Source of the DNA: an uncultured Alphaproteobacteria bacterium
GTDB taxonomy: Bacteria > Pseudomonadota > Alphaproteobacteria > HIMB59
Direction of reading: 5' to 3'
Assembly: GCA_902527545.1 (NCBI GenBank)
Contig: CABZPR010000004.1
Coordinates: forward strand, 45,478 to 109,477
Length of the DNA: 64,000 nucleotides
Below are positions 27,435 to 36,415 of the stretch, one piece after another (position 1 is the stretch's first letter; each line of letters begins with the position of its first letter). The notes under the pieces were generated by a model that made no database searches, had not been told where the DNA came from, and saw nothing but the letters and a program-made list of their open reading frames with translations. A program made the translations under genes and the position numbers.

Positions 27435-28523
27435 TTATATATATACTTTTCTTAAGTTCCTGCCTAAAGAAATTAAAATCTCGTGTTCATTAGTCCCAGT
27501 TTCGTATGCAATTCTCTCATATCGTTGATTACTTCCAATTATTTCGACAGGTTTGCCCAGATACAATTTTTTATTGGGAACTTTAGACACATCAATCGTG
27601 ATCAAGTCCATTGAAACTCTTCCTAAAACTCTACATTGAAATTTATCTATATAAACAGATGCTTTATTACTTCCGCTTCTAAGAAATCCATCAGAGTAAC
27701 CAAAATCTATTGTTGCAACTTTTAAGTCTCTTTTAAGTTTATAAGTTTGGCTGTAGCCAATTGAATTTCCTTTTCTGACATTTTGAACTTGTAGTATAGG
27801 TGAGTAAATACTCATAACCTGTCTTAAGTTAAATCTTTTTTTATAGAAAGGATTAATTCCGTATAGACTTTTTCCAGGTCTTACATAATTTAAATGATAT
27901 TGCTTTCCTAAAAAAATTCCAGATGAATTAGCTATGCTTAAAGGTAAATTAAAATTTTTATTTAGGTCAATAAGTTTATTTAATTGTTTACTTGACTCAT
28001 TTTTTTTTAAATCATCTGCAGAAGATAGGTGAGACATTAAAAAAATAATATTCTTTTTATCGATTAAATTTGAATATTTTTCAAGTTCGCTTGACTGCAA
28101 TCCAAGACGATTCATTCCAGTATCAATATGCAAAACGTACTTAAGTTTTTGTGAAGTTTTTAATAAGGATAATTGATCGATATTATTAATAATAGGAATT
28201 ATTTTATATTTTTTTATTTCTTTTAAATCATTGTTTGAAATCACACCTGATAACAGGTAAATATTTATGTTTTTAAAATTTTCTCTCAGTTTGATAGCAT
28301 CATCTAACCTAGCAACATAAAAATCTTTACATTTATTCGTTTTTAATATTTTACAACATTCCAAAAGGCCGTGCCCATAGCCATCACCTTTTATTACGCT
28401 TATAATCTTTGAATTACCTGAAAACTTATCGATTTGCCTGTAATTATGCGACAGATTTTCTTTACTCACAAAAATCATTTTTTTGTTGATTTTTTGGTTT
28501 TTTTTAAAGACTAGTTGTTTCAT
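27435..28523 (-). CDS. alr: Alanine racemase
   Basis: A 362-residue PLP enzyme of fold type III. VIKGDGYGHGLLE carries the PLP-binding Lys, HIDTGMNRLGL is the second conserved block, and FQCRVLGRVSMDLITIDVS holds the catalytic C-terminal region (the Tyr sits in SIGYSQTYKL). It makes D-alanine for peptidoglycan. The ATG at 28523 lies inside a partial copy of the 19-base operator-like palindrome, so its transcription may be tied to the TMAO transporter genes that diverge from it. Confidence 0.9.
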   Translation of the reverse strand: MKQLVFKKNQKINKKMIFVSKENLSHNYRQIDKFSGNSKIISVIKGDGYGHGLLECCKILKTNKCKDFYVARLDDAIKLRENFKNINIYLLSGVISNNDLKEIKKYKIIPIINNIDQLSLLKTSQKLKYVLHIDTGMNRLGLQSSELEKYSNLIDKKNIIFLMSHLSSADDLKKNESSKQLNKLIDLNKNFNLPLSIANSSGIFLGKQYHLNYVRPGKSLYGINPFYKKRFNLRQVMSIYSPILQVQNVRKGNSIGYSQTYKLKRDLKVATIDFGYSDGFLRSGSNKASVYIDKFQCRVLGRVSMDLITIDVSKVPNKKLYLGKPVEIIGSNQRYERIAYETGTNEHEILISLGRNLRKVYI

Positions 28524-28534
28524 ATTATGGATTT
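28516..28534. promoter_or_regulatory. Degenerate copy of the IclR-box-like palindrome, upstream of tmoX
   Basis: TGTTTCATATTATGGATTT: the first 16 bases are identical to the full box at 37849-37867, while the last three differ. It covers the alr start codon and lies about 70 bases before the tmoX start, between two divergent genes. Its position fits an operator for tmoX, but with only one good arm the call is weaker than for the other three sites. Confidence 0.45.
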
Positions 28535-28603
28535 TAAGGCTTCAACCTTGTTGTCTTATGCCCTATATTACATCTACTATTATAATAGATATAGGAGGAG
28601 TAA

Positions 28604-29545
28604 ATGAAAAAATTTATTTCATTATTTTACACTCTAGTCCTGTTTGCTGGTTTTACAACTGTAGCAAAAGCGGCAGACCCGATTAGAATTCCAGTTTTAA
28701 ACTGGTCAAGCCAAATCGTTATGGCTAACGTTATGGCACAAGCTTTTGAAGAGCTTGGTTATGATGTTGAATTAGTCCCTGCTGAGTCAGCAACAAGATA
28801 TGAAGCTGTCAGAGTAGGCGAGCTTCACGTTGCTCATGAAACATGGCAGTCAACTATGGCTAAACCATTTTATGAAGCTATGGATAAAGGTGGTTTAATC
28901 GATGCTGGTTCACACTTAGCTCCAACTCTTGAAGATATGGGTGTTCCACAATGGGTTATTGATGAAAATTTATGTCCAGGTCTTCCAAATTGGGAAGCTT
29001 TAAAATCTCCTGAGTGTCAAGCTAACTTTGCTACACCTGACTCTGAAGGTAAAGGTAGATGGTTAGAAGGTCCTTATGAGTGGCACACTGATGTGATGCC
29101 TAACAGACTAAAAGGTCTTGGCTTAGATGACCAGTGGATGGTTAAGTTTGCTGGTAGTGCTGATGCACTATGGGCAGAACTAGCAGCTGCAAAAAAAGAA
29201 GGTAGAGGAACAGTGATCTTTAACTGGACACCAAACTTTACTGATGCTGAGGGATTTGTATTTATTGAATTCCCACCTTTCTACCAAGGTTGTAGAATTG
29301 AAGACGGCGGTTCTGTTGAGACAACTGGTTGTGGTTCACCAATTGGTTGGTTAAAAAAAGCAGCACACATTAAGTTCCCAATCACTCATACATCTGCATA
29401 TAAATTCTACACAAAAATGGAATTTACATCAGGTAACATTGGTGAAATGGCTAACTATGTTGATAACGGTGGTATGACTCACGCAGAGGCAGCTACTGCA
29501 TATATTGCAAATAACAGAGATCAAATCGATCTCTTCATGAAGTAA
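28604..29545 (+). CDS. tmoX: TMAO ABC transporter substrate-binding protein
   Basis: A 313-residue periplasmic protein of the glycine-betaine/QAT type (OpuAC fold). A signal peptide ends near residue 23 (TTVAKAADP). RIPVLNWSSQIVMANVM begins the mature domain. Trp34, Trp81, Trp153 or Trp160, and Trp208 are well placed to make the aromatic cage that binds a quaternary or N-oxide amine. A strong GGAGG precedes the ATG. Downstream lie the ATPase, permease and TMAO demethylase genes, which make TMAO the best substrate; glycine betaine or choline are alternatives. A hairpin terminator after the gene suggests that it is made in excess over the membrane parts. Confidence 0.82.
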   Translation: MKKFISLFYTLVLFAGFTTVAKAADPIRIPVLNWSSQIVMANVMAQAFEELGYDVELVPAESATRYEAVRVGELHVAHETWQSTMAKPFYEAMDKGGLIDAGSHLAPTLEDMGVPQWVIDENLCPGLPNWEALKSPECQANFATPDSEGKGRWLEGPYEWHTDVMPNRLKGLGLDDQWMVKFAGSADALWAELAAAKKEGRGTVIFNWTPNFTDAEGFVFIEFPPFYQGCRIEDGGSVETTGCGSPIGWLKKAAHIKFPITHTSAYKFYTKMEFTSGNIGEMANYVDNGGMTHAEAATAYIANNRDQIDLFMK

Positions 29546-29557
29546 TATAATATTTTT

Positions 29558-29585
29558 AAAATCCTCCCTTAAATGGGAGGATTTT
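29558..29585 (+). terminator. Intercistronic hairpin after tmoX
   Basis: A perfect 11-base stem, AAAATCCTCCC / GGGAGGATTTT, with a 6-base loop (TTAAAT), followed by an AT-rich stretch with T runs (CTTTTAATTTTTTTT). It sits between tmoX and tmoV. Such hairpins usually end part of the transcripts or protect the upstream mRNA, raising binding-protein output over transporter output. Confidence 0.85.
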
Positions 29586-29615
29586 ACTTTTAATTTTTTT
29601 TGATAGGTTAATCTT

Positions 29616-30632
29616 ATGTCACCAACTATTAGTTGCGATTCTGTCTACAAGATCTTTGGCGCCAATGCGAACAAGCTATTAGCAGACTCTAATGGGTCTG
29701 TGGATGCTAAACAATTTCAAGAAGCAGGATGTATAGTGGGTGTAAATAATGCCTCTTTTGATGTTGAAAAAGGAGAGATGTTAGTTGTCATGGGCCTATC
29801 TGGCTCAGGAAAATCCACCTTATTGAGATGTATTTCAAGATTGACTGACGCAACCGCAGGTAAAATATTAGTTGACGGTGAAGATATTTGTTTAATGAAC
29901 AACAAACAATTAGTTGAGCTTAGAAGAGAGAAAATGGGAATGGTTTTTCAAAATTTTGCCCTACTTCCTCATAAAACAGTCATTGAAAATATTGCCTTCC
30001 CCTTGCAGGTAAAAGGAGTCAGTACAGAAAATAGTATGTACAAGGCTTTAGAAATGGTCGAATTGGTTGGGCTCAAAGGAAGAGAAAATTACTTTCCAAG
30101 AGAGTTATCTGGTGGACAGCAACAAAGAGTAGGAATAGCTAGATCACTGGCAGTTGAGCCAGACATTTGGTTTTTAGATGAACCATTCTCTGCATTAGAT
30201 CCTTTAATTCGAAAAGAAATGCAGGATGAATTTTTAAGACTTCAAGGGGTTCTTAACAAAACAATTATGTTTGTTACGCACGATTTTGATGAGGCTCTTA
30301 GATTAGCTGATCGTATTGCAATTATGAAAGATGGAATTATTGAACAATTAGATACCCCTGGTAATATTGTTTTAAACCCCGCAACTGATTATGTTAAAAA
30401 ATTTACGGAAGATGTTCCTAGAGAAAAAGTATTAAAAATAGAGTCTATAATGGACCCTAAGGACACAAATGCTTCAGACAATTTAAAAGTATCTAAAGAC
30501 GACATTATAGAGAGTGTTGCTGAAAAAATTCTTAATAGTAAAGAAATAATAAAAGTTATAGATCCTAAAGATAGTTCAGAAGTTGGATCAATCAACCCTT
30601 CAAAAGTAATAAAAGTTTTATTTGGTGGATAA
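29616..30632 (+). CDS. tmoV: TMAO ABC transporter ATP-binding protein
   Basis: A 338-residue ATPase. Walker A is at residues 60-68 (GLSGSGKST), the signature LSGGQQQR at 164-171, Walker B ends in FLDEP at about 187-190, and the switch His is in FVTHDFDEAL. The first 45 residues and the C-terminal ~60 residues extend past the core, as in the ProV/OpuAA type. It powers uptake of the TmoX ligand. It overlaps the permease gene by 11 bases. Family placement is with quaternary-amine transporters. Confidence 0.85.
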   Translation: MSPTISCDSVYKIFGANANKLLADSNGSVDAKQFQEAGCIVGVNNASFDVEKGEMLVVMGLSGSGKSTLLRCISRLTDATAGKILVDGEDICLMNNKQLVELRREKMGMVFQNFALLPHKTVIENIAFPLQVKGVSTENSMYKALEMVELVGLKGRENYFPRELSGGQQQRVGIARSLAVEPDIWFLDEPFSALDPLIRKEMQDEFLRLQGVLNKTIMFVTHDFDEALRLADRIAIMKDGIIEQLDTPGNIVLNPATDYVKKFTEDVPREKVLKIESIMDPKDTNASDNLKVSKDDIIESVAEKILNSKEIIKVIDPKDSSEVGSINPSKVIKVLFGG

Positions 30633-32697
30633 GAACTACTTAGAAACTATAAGAAATTCTAAGCCAGCTCAATTTGGCATTCTTATATTTATTTTTCTTA
30701 TTCTTTATTTTCTTATCCCACAAAGTGAAAATAATTATTTATGGAGACTCCCATCAGTCCTTAAAGGAATCCCATTAGCAATTAATAACGTAATCTTTAA
30801 TGCTTTATATGAGTGGTTCCCATTAAAGGTTTGGGATCCAGTCTTTGAAATGTACGAAGAAAAAGCTGCTTTTAGAGAATTTACTAAAGCTGTTTCACAA
30901 GGCTTGCTCTTTTTAATCACTGTCGTAAGAGAACTCTTATTAGGTGGAGACAAAATAATAGACGTATTTGTAAGCGACTCATGGCTAAAAGAAAATGATT
31001 GGTTAAGCTGGCCTGCATTGCCTTGGACAGCAACAACTGTGGGTGCATTTCTTCTTGGATACCAGCTAAATGGTATCAGGCTTGGGCTTTTAGGGGGTAT
31101 CGGTGCATTATACATTTCAGTATTTGGGAATTACGTTCCGTCAATTCAAACATTGTCATTTGTGTTGATTACTACGCCAATTTGTTTCGTTCTTGGTCTT
31201 TCTTTTGGAATTTGGGGATACCTTGATAAAAAAGTCGAGACTGCCTTACAACCAGTTTTAAATGTTATGCAGACTATGCCTCAGTTTGCATATTTAGTTC
31301 CAATTATTGCTTTATTTGGATTAGGAGATCACGCCGGTTCAATCGCTACTATTATTATTGCAACTCCACCTATGATAAGAAATACAATTCTCGGACTGAA
31401 AAGAATTTCTCCTGAAGTTGTTGAAGCAGGCTTAATGAGTGGGTGTACAAAACCGCAATTGCTTTTTAAAGTTTTAATTCCAGCAGCTAGAAGAGATATT
31501 CTTAATGGCGTAAATACAGTTATCATGCAATGTCTAGCAATGGTTGTCATAGCTTCATTTGTAGGAGCTAAAGGCTTAGGTTTGAATTTAAAGATTGCGC
31601 TCAACAGTTTAAAAATTGGAAAAGCAGCAGAGGCAGGTTTGTGTATTGTTATTATAGCAGTTATCCTCGATAGATTTACAAAAGCTTGGGCAGATAAACA
31701 AAAAGACTATTTTGAAAATTTAACATTCTTCCAAAGATATAAATTATTAATTATTTTTGCTATTTCTGTCGTCATTTTTTCAATCATTGCTTTTATATCT
31801 GGAGGTTACTTTGATAAAATAAACTACTTATATGTTATTCCCATAGAAAAAGGTTTAACAATAGCTCATTACATTGATGGTGCAGTTGACTGGGTTTGGG
31901 AGACATTTTTTTACTCATTAAATTCTTTTAATAAGTTTTTGCTAACGCAAGTATTAGGACCAATGAAACATGCCTACTTAGGTATGCCAGTTATTGCAAC
32001 ATTTACTCTTGCGATGGGTGCAGCGTATATTGTAGGTAATGCAAGAACTGCTTTGATTGTTGGCGGTATGTTATTGTTTATTGCATTATCTGAATATTGG
32101 GACAGAGCTTTAATTACAATGTATATGGGCTCATTTGCCGTAATTATGGCTTCACTTAATGGAATTATTTTAGGTTCAATATTTGGTAGAACTGAAAGAG
32201 GCGGAAGAATACTTTTGTCTTTCTGTGATTTTTTTGAAACGTTCCCTTCTTTCGTTTACCTAATTCCAGTTATATTCTTATTTAATATAACTGACACCTC
32301 AGTGCTAATTGCAGCTATAGTTTATGCTACTGTTCCAGCAACAAGATACACAGTTTGGGGTTTAAAAAGTGTTCCACTATCTCTTCACGAGGCTGGAACT
32401 ATGTCAGGAGTTTCAGCTTTTCAGAGATGGACAAACATTGAAATACCCATTGCTTTCCCAACGGTAATGTTGGGCGTCAACCAAACAGTCGTATTCTCTC
32501 TTCAGATGGTAATTTTAGGAGCGCTTATAGGGACTGAAGATCTAGGACAAATAATTTTTGGTGCTTTATCTAGAACAAAAGATGGCGCAGGTGTTGCTTT
32601 AACACTTGGAATATTTGTCTCTCTTATTGCTATATGTGTAGATGTTATTGTTAGAAATTGGGCAGAGGAAAGAAAAAAAGCTCTTGGATTAGCATAG
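30622..32697 (+). CDS. tmoW: TMAO ABC transporter permease, double-length fusion
   Basis: A 691-residue permease made of two binding-protein-dependent transport domains in one chain. The first EAA-type loop is VVEAGLMSGCTKPQLLFKVL and the second LHEAGTMSGVSAFQRWTNIE, each followed by the usual I-P-x-A-x-x-x-I/V. About 14 helices are visible. Two tandem domains in one protein are known in the TmoW/ProW-like group of marine alphaproteobacteria. It starts with TTG at 30622 (GTG at 30625 also possible) inside the ATPase gene and is followed 3 bases later by tdm. Confidence 0.83.
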   Translation: MVDKNYLETIRNSKPAQFGILIFIFLILYFLIPQSENNYLWRLPSVLKGIPLAINNVIFNALYEWFPLKVWDPVFEMYEEKAAFREFTKAVSQGLLFLITVVRELLLGGDKIIDVFVSDSWLKENDWLSWPALPWTATTVGAFLLGYQLNGIRLGLLGGIGALYISVFGNYVPSIQTLSFVLITTPICFVLGLSFGIWGYLDKKVETALQPVLNVMQTMPQFAYLVPIIALFGLGDHAGSIATIIIATPPMIRNTILGLKRISPEVVEAGLMSGCTKPQLLFKVLIPAARRDILNGVNTVIMQCLAMVVIASFVGAKGLGLNLKIALNSLKIGKAAEAGLCIVIIAVILDRFTKAWADKQKDYFENLTFFQRYKLLIIFAISVVIFSIIAFISGGYFDKINYLYVIPIEKGLTIAHYIDGAVDWVWETFFYSLNSFNKFLLTQVLGPMKHAYLGMPVIATFTLAMGAAYIVGNARTALIVGGMLLFIALSEYWDRALITMYMGSFAVIMASLNGIILGSIFGRTERGGRILLSFCDFFETFPSFVYLIPVIFLFNITDTSVLIAAIVYATVPATRYTVWGLKSVPLSLHEAGTMSGVSAFQRWTNIEIPIAFPTVMLGVNQTVVFSLQMVILGALIGTEDLGQIIFGALSRTKDGAGVALTLGIFVSLIAICVDVIVRNWAEERKKALGLA

Positions 32698-32700
32698 AGA

Positions 32701-35052
32701 ATGATCATCCCAAGAGTCACTCAACCTTATGAACCTGGATTACCAGCTCTTGGTGATGACTTAGAAAATTATTTGGTAACTGGCGGAGGTTCTCTCACAT
32801 TAAAATTAGAACCAGATGATAAATTTAAAATAATTAATTTAGAAGGCCATCAACAGGCCGAGATTGTATGCTTTAATTCTAAGCGAGAGTGTAATCTATC
32901 AGCTTTAGGTCTTAATAACGAGCACAATGGTCAATTAACAAAAAAAATCCTTTCGAGCGAGGAGGAGTCAGCTCAAATAGCTCGTACTAAATTAAAAAAA
33001 CTTGGATATGAGTTAGAGTCTATTAATCAATCGATTTTAGTATTTTCTCAAAATTCACTTTCAGGTTCAATTGAGGAGTTTAAAACAAACGACTCCATTG
33101 TTTGTATAATTTCTGCACCAGGCGAAAGTGAAATTACACATGAAAATATTCCTGCATCCGAACTACGAGTAATTGTTCAAAGAAATAAAAAACGTGAAGA
33201 GGGGGAATTTTTATTACCAGACCCTTTAATGGATCCTGTTGAAGAGATTTTTGTTAAAAGATATACCGCAATGGCCTATGAGGTCAAAGAAGGAGATTTT
33301 ATTCAGATAATTGATGTTTATGGAAGACAATGTTCTGACTTTATGGCTTTCGACTCAGAGAGTCTTCAAAAAGGCCAAGAGCTCTCAATAGATACAACTA
33401 ATAGTAGATATCTAATGGGAAGTGCTTTTCCAATGCCAGGTCTCCATTCTAAATATTACGATGAAAATCAAATGCCCATGGTTGAAGTCTACAGAGACAC
33501 TGTCGGAAGACATGATACGTTCGGTACTGCATGTACTTCAAAATTTTATGATGATATTGGTTATTTTGGTCATCCAAATTGCTCTGATAATTTCAATTAT
33601 GTATTAGATAAGTTTACTGTGAGAAAAAGACTAGGTTGGAATGCTATAAATTTATTTTACAACACAGCCATTGATGCAAATAATGCTTTAATTTTTGATG
33701 AACCATGGTCTAGACCAGGAGACTATGTGATGTTTAAAGCTCTGAAAAATTTAGTCTGTGTCTCCTCTGCCTGTCCAGACGATGTAGATGCAGCTAATGG
33801 ATGGAATCCTACTGACATTTTTGTTAGAGTCTATAGACCGAATAGACCTTTTAGTAAAGGAATGGCATTTAGAATGAAAGCAGACTCTGAACCTAAATTA
33901 ACTAAAGAAACTGGTTTTCACCCAAGAGTTTCAAAACTTACTGAAAATATTGTTGAGTACAAAGGCTTCTGGTTAGCTTCTAATTATAACAATCACGGGG
34001 CGCACCAAGAATATGAAGCTTGCAGAGAGAGGGCTATCATTATGGATCTATCAGCACTAAGAAAGTTTGAAGTAAGAGGCCCAGATGCTGAAGAACTTTT
34101 GCAAATGACTTGCACCAGAAACATCAGAAAACTATCTGTTGGCCAAGTTGTTTACACTGCGATGTGCTACGAGCATGGAGGTATGCTTGATGACGGTACA
34201 GTATTCAAAATGACGGATGATAATTTTAGGTGGATTTGTGGTGATGAGTATTGTGGCGAATGGTTAAGAGAAAAAGCAAAGGAACATAACTTAAAGGTAT
34301 GGATTAAATCTTCTACTGATAATTTACATAATGTTTCTGTCCAAGGGCCAAAGAGTAGAGAAATATTAAAAAAGATAATCTGGACCCCACCTCATCAAAC
34401 ATCATTGACTGATTTAGAGTGGTTTAGGTTTTCTATAGCTAGGTTAAATACTTTAGATGGAATTCCTTTAATGGTTTCTAGAACTGGATATACAGGTGAA
34501 CTAGGTTATGAAATATTCTGTCATCCGAGTAAAGCTGCTGAAGTTTGGGATGCTGTAATGAAAGCTGGAGAAGAGTTTGGAATTGTGCCTATGGGATTGG
34601 ACGCTTTGGATTTAGTTAGAATTGAAGCTGGTTTAGTTTTTGCAAATTATGAATTTGATGATCAAACTGATCCGTTTGAGGCAGGAATTGGTTTTACAGT
34701 TCCTCTCAAATCAAAAGAAGATAACTTTATTGGTAAAGAAGCTTTACTTGAAAGAAAGGCAAACCCTCAAAGAAAACTAGTTGGACTCGAGCTTGAGGGT
34801 AATGAAACTACTGGGCATGGTGACTGTGTTCATCCTTCAAATAATGGAAGGGAACAAGTTGGCATTATAACAAGTGGTATGAAATCCCCTGTTCTAAATA
34901 AAAATATTGCTCTTTGTAAAATAAATGTCAAATACAGCGAGCTTAATACTGAAGTTGAAATAGGTAAGTTAGATGGTCAACAAAAAAGAATAAAGGCTAA
35001 GGTTGTACCTTTCCCATTTTATGATCCAACTAAATCAAGAGTTAAATCCTAA
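32701..35052 (+). CDS. tdm: Trimethylamine N-oxide demethylase (DUF1989 + GcvT)
   Basis: A 783-residue fusion. Residues ~1-390 are the DUF1989 part; ~410-780 are a GcvT-like folate-binding domain (LSVGQVVYTAMCYEHGG, SRTGYTGELGYEIFCHP, GLDALDLVRIEAGL). In the first part Cys278 (FGTACTS), Cys294 with His291 (GHPNCSDN) and Cys358 (SSACPDD) have the spacing I recall for the zinc-binding Cys residues of the Methylocella enzyme; that comparison is from memory. Tdm splits TMAO into dimethylamine and formaldehyde, the latter passed to tetrahydrofolate. It follows the transporter genes directly, so imported TMAO would go straight to it. Length fits the family. Confidence 0.88.
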   Translation: MIIPRVTQPYEPGLPALGDDLENYLVTGGGSLTLKLEPDDKFKIINLEGHQQAEIVCFNSKRECNLSALGLNNEHNGQLTKKILSSEEESAQIARTKLKKLGYELESINQSILVFSQNSLSGSIEEFKTNDSIVCIISAPGESEITHENIPASELRVIVQRNKKREEGEFLLPDPLMDPVEEIFVKRYTAMAYEVKEGDFIQIIDVYGRQCSDFMAFDSESLQKGQELSIDTTNSRYLMGSAFPMPGLHSKYYDENQMPMVEVYRDTVGRHDTFGTACTSKFYDDIGYFGHPNCSDNFNYVLDKFTVRKRLGWNAINLFYNTAIDANNALIFDEPWSRPGDYVMFKALKNLVCVSSACPDDVDAANGWNPTDIFVRVYRPNRPFSKGMAFRMKADSEPKLTKETGFHPRVSKLTENIVEYKGFWLASNYNNHGAHQEYEACRERAIIMDLSALRKFEVRGPDAEELLQMTCTRNIRKLSVGQVVYTAMCYEHGGMLDDGTVFKMTDDNFRWICGDEYCGEWLREKAKEHNLKVWIKSSTDNLHNVSVQGPKSREILKKIIWTPPHQTSLTDLEWFRFSIARLNTLDGIPLMVSRTGYTGELGYEIFCHPSKAAEVWDAVMKAGEEFGIVPMGLDALDLVRIEAGLVFANYEFDDQTDPFEAGIGFTVPLKSKEDNFIGKEALLERKANPQRKLVGLELEGNETTGHGDCVHPSNNGREQVGIITSGMKSPVLNKNIALCKINVKYSELNTEVEIGKLDGQQKRIKAKVVPFPFYDPTKSRVKS

Positions 35053-35068
35053 TTTTTTTATCTTTTAT

Positions 35069-36238
35069 ATGAGTTCAATTTTTTTAGATAAATCTTCAAC
35101 TTTACCGATTAGTGATAACAGGTTTGATAAAGGACCTTTTTTTGAGTTTTATCATAAAGAAGATAATTCTTATGGTGTATACGCTGATCGCTATTTTCCA
35201 ATATCTGTTGGAAATAAAATCAAAGATAGTTACTGGAATTTGAGAAGAAAAGCTGTCATGTATGATGTACCTGAAAAACCTATTCAAATAGAGGGACCAC
35301 AGTCAGAGGAATTTCTTGATAAAATATTTTGTCGCAAAATTAAAGATATGAAAGTAGGCAGGGGTAAATATGCAATTGCCTGTTATGAAAATGGCGGAAT
35401 ATTTATAGATGGTGTACTTTTTAGATTAGAGCAAAATAAATTTTGGTACGTCCAACCTGATGGACCCCTTGAAACTTGGTTAAAAGCTCATCAAAAAAAC
35501 TATGAAGTTACTATAACTGACCCTAATTCTCGAGTGATACAAATTCAAGGTCCAATTTCTAAAGATATAATTTCAAAGCTAACAAATGGAGAAATAAACG
35601 ATGATTTTAAATACTATCATTCAGGTTATTCAAAAATTGCTGATCAAAATGTATATGTCTCTAGAACAGGATGGACTTCTGAATTAGGCTTCGAAATTTA
35701 TACTCTAGGAAACAAGACTAATTGTAAAAAAATTTGGGATACTATTTGTGAAATCGGATATCCGATGGGTATGACATTTGATGGTCTAGAATCAATGGAT
35801 ATAAGAAGAATTGAAGCAGGCATTCTAGATAACAACACAGATTTTGACTCTTCAATGAATCCTTATGAAATTGGATTAGGCTCTCTAGTTGATTTAGAGA
35901 AAGAAAATTTTATTGGAAAAAAAGCTTTAGAATTTTTATCAACAAAATTTGGAAAGAGATTATTTGGTATAACTACCGATAAAGAAATTATTCCAAGAGC
36001 AAAAGTTTATTTATCATCAAATGAACAAAAAATTGGATATCTTTCAGCATCAACTTGGTCTCCTACCTTAGAAAAGTATGTAGGTTATGTACGTTTTGAC
36101 TATCCTGGTGAGTGGAAAGAATTTCAAATTAAAGTCGAGTCTGTTAATGATAATTTAGCTGACTGCGAAATAATTGATTTACCATTTTACGATAAAGAAA
36201 AATTAATCCCAAAGGGGATTGACAAAAATATTCCTTAA
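35069..36238 (+). CDS. Stand-alone GcvT-family aminomethyltransferase-like protein
   Basis: A 389-residue protein from the ATG at 35069 (MSSIFLDKSS); the frame extends 22 codons further, into the tdm end, without homology. It is a single GcvT domain: MKVGRGKYAIACYENGGIFIDGV, SRTGWTSELGFEIYTLG, then GMTFDGLESMDIRRIEAGI and FIGKKALE near the end. GcvT relatives bind tetrahydrofolate and pick up a one-carbon unit. No gcvH or gcvP lies near, and its place after tdm points to dimethylamine or other methylamine demethylation (a dmmD-like role), which is inference. The stop overlaps the small opposite gene by 4 bases. Confidence 0.75.
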   Translation: MSSIFLDKSSTLPISDNRFDKGPFFEFYHKEDNSYGVYADRYFPISVGNKIKDSYWNLRRKAVMYDVPEKPIQIEGPQSEEFLDKIFCRKIKDMKVGRGKYAIACYENGGIFIDGVLFRLEQNKFWYVQPDGPLETWLKAHQKNYEVTITDPNSRVIQIQGPISKDIISKLTNGEINDDFKYYHSGYSKIADQNVYVSRTGWTSELGFEIYTLGNKTNCKKIWDTICEIGYPMGMTFDGLESMDIRRIEAGILDNNTDFDSSMNPYEIGLGSLVDLEKENFIGKKALEFLSTKFGKRLFGITTDKEIIPRAKVYLSSNEQKIGYLSASTWSPTLEKYVGYVRFDYPGEWKEFQIKVESVNDNLADCEIIDLPFYDKEKLIPKGIDKNIP

Positions 36239-36408
36239 TCTTTATTTTTTTCTTTTCTAAAGAATGGTATTAGAAAAACAAAACAAGCTACAAAGAAAAA
36301 AAGACTTCCAAACATAGCCCAGAAACTACCAATACTTGATATTATAAAGCCTACGGCAGAAATAATAAATAAAACCCATCCAATAAAATTAAGAGTATTA
36401 TTGGACAT
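36235..36408 (-). CDS. Small membrane protein downstream of tmm (57 residues)
   Basis: Read directly from the reverse strand: ATG at 36406-36408 to TAA at 36235-36237. The product begins MSNNTLNFIGWVLFIISAVG, then has a second helix (about residues 30-50, FWAMFGSLFFFVACFVF) and a basic end (RKEKNKD). It starts 7 bases after the tmm stop on the same strand, so the two are almost certainly cotranscribed. It has two membrane helices and no recognised family. The stop overlaps the GcvT gene's stop. A role in TMA uptake, membrane localisation of Tmm or electron supply is possible but unproven. Confidence 0.72.
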   Translation of the reverse strand: MSNNTLNFIGWVLFIISAVGFIISSIGSFWAMFGSLFFFVACFVFLIPFFRKEKNKD

Positions 36409-36415
36409 ATAATAT

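Noticed and set aside
28577..28588. CTATTATAATAG as a promoter -10 element or operator before tmoX
   Set aside because: A 12-base AT palindrome in AT-rich DNA is common, no matching -35 was seen at the right spacing, and it lies too close to the ribosome site for a normal start.
30735..31115. A 126-residue open frame antisense to tmoW
   Set aside because: It is a shadow of a conserved permease, with no start signal and no homology.
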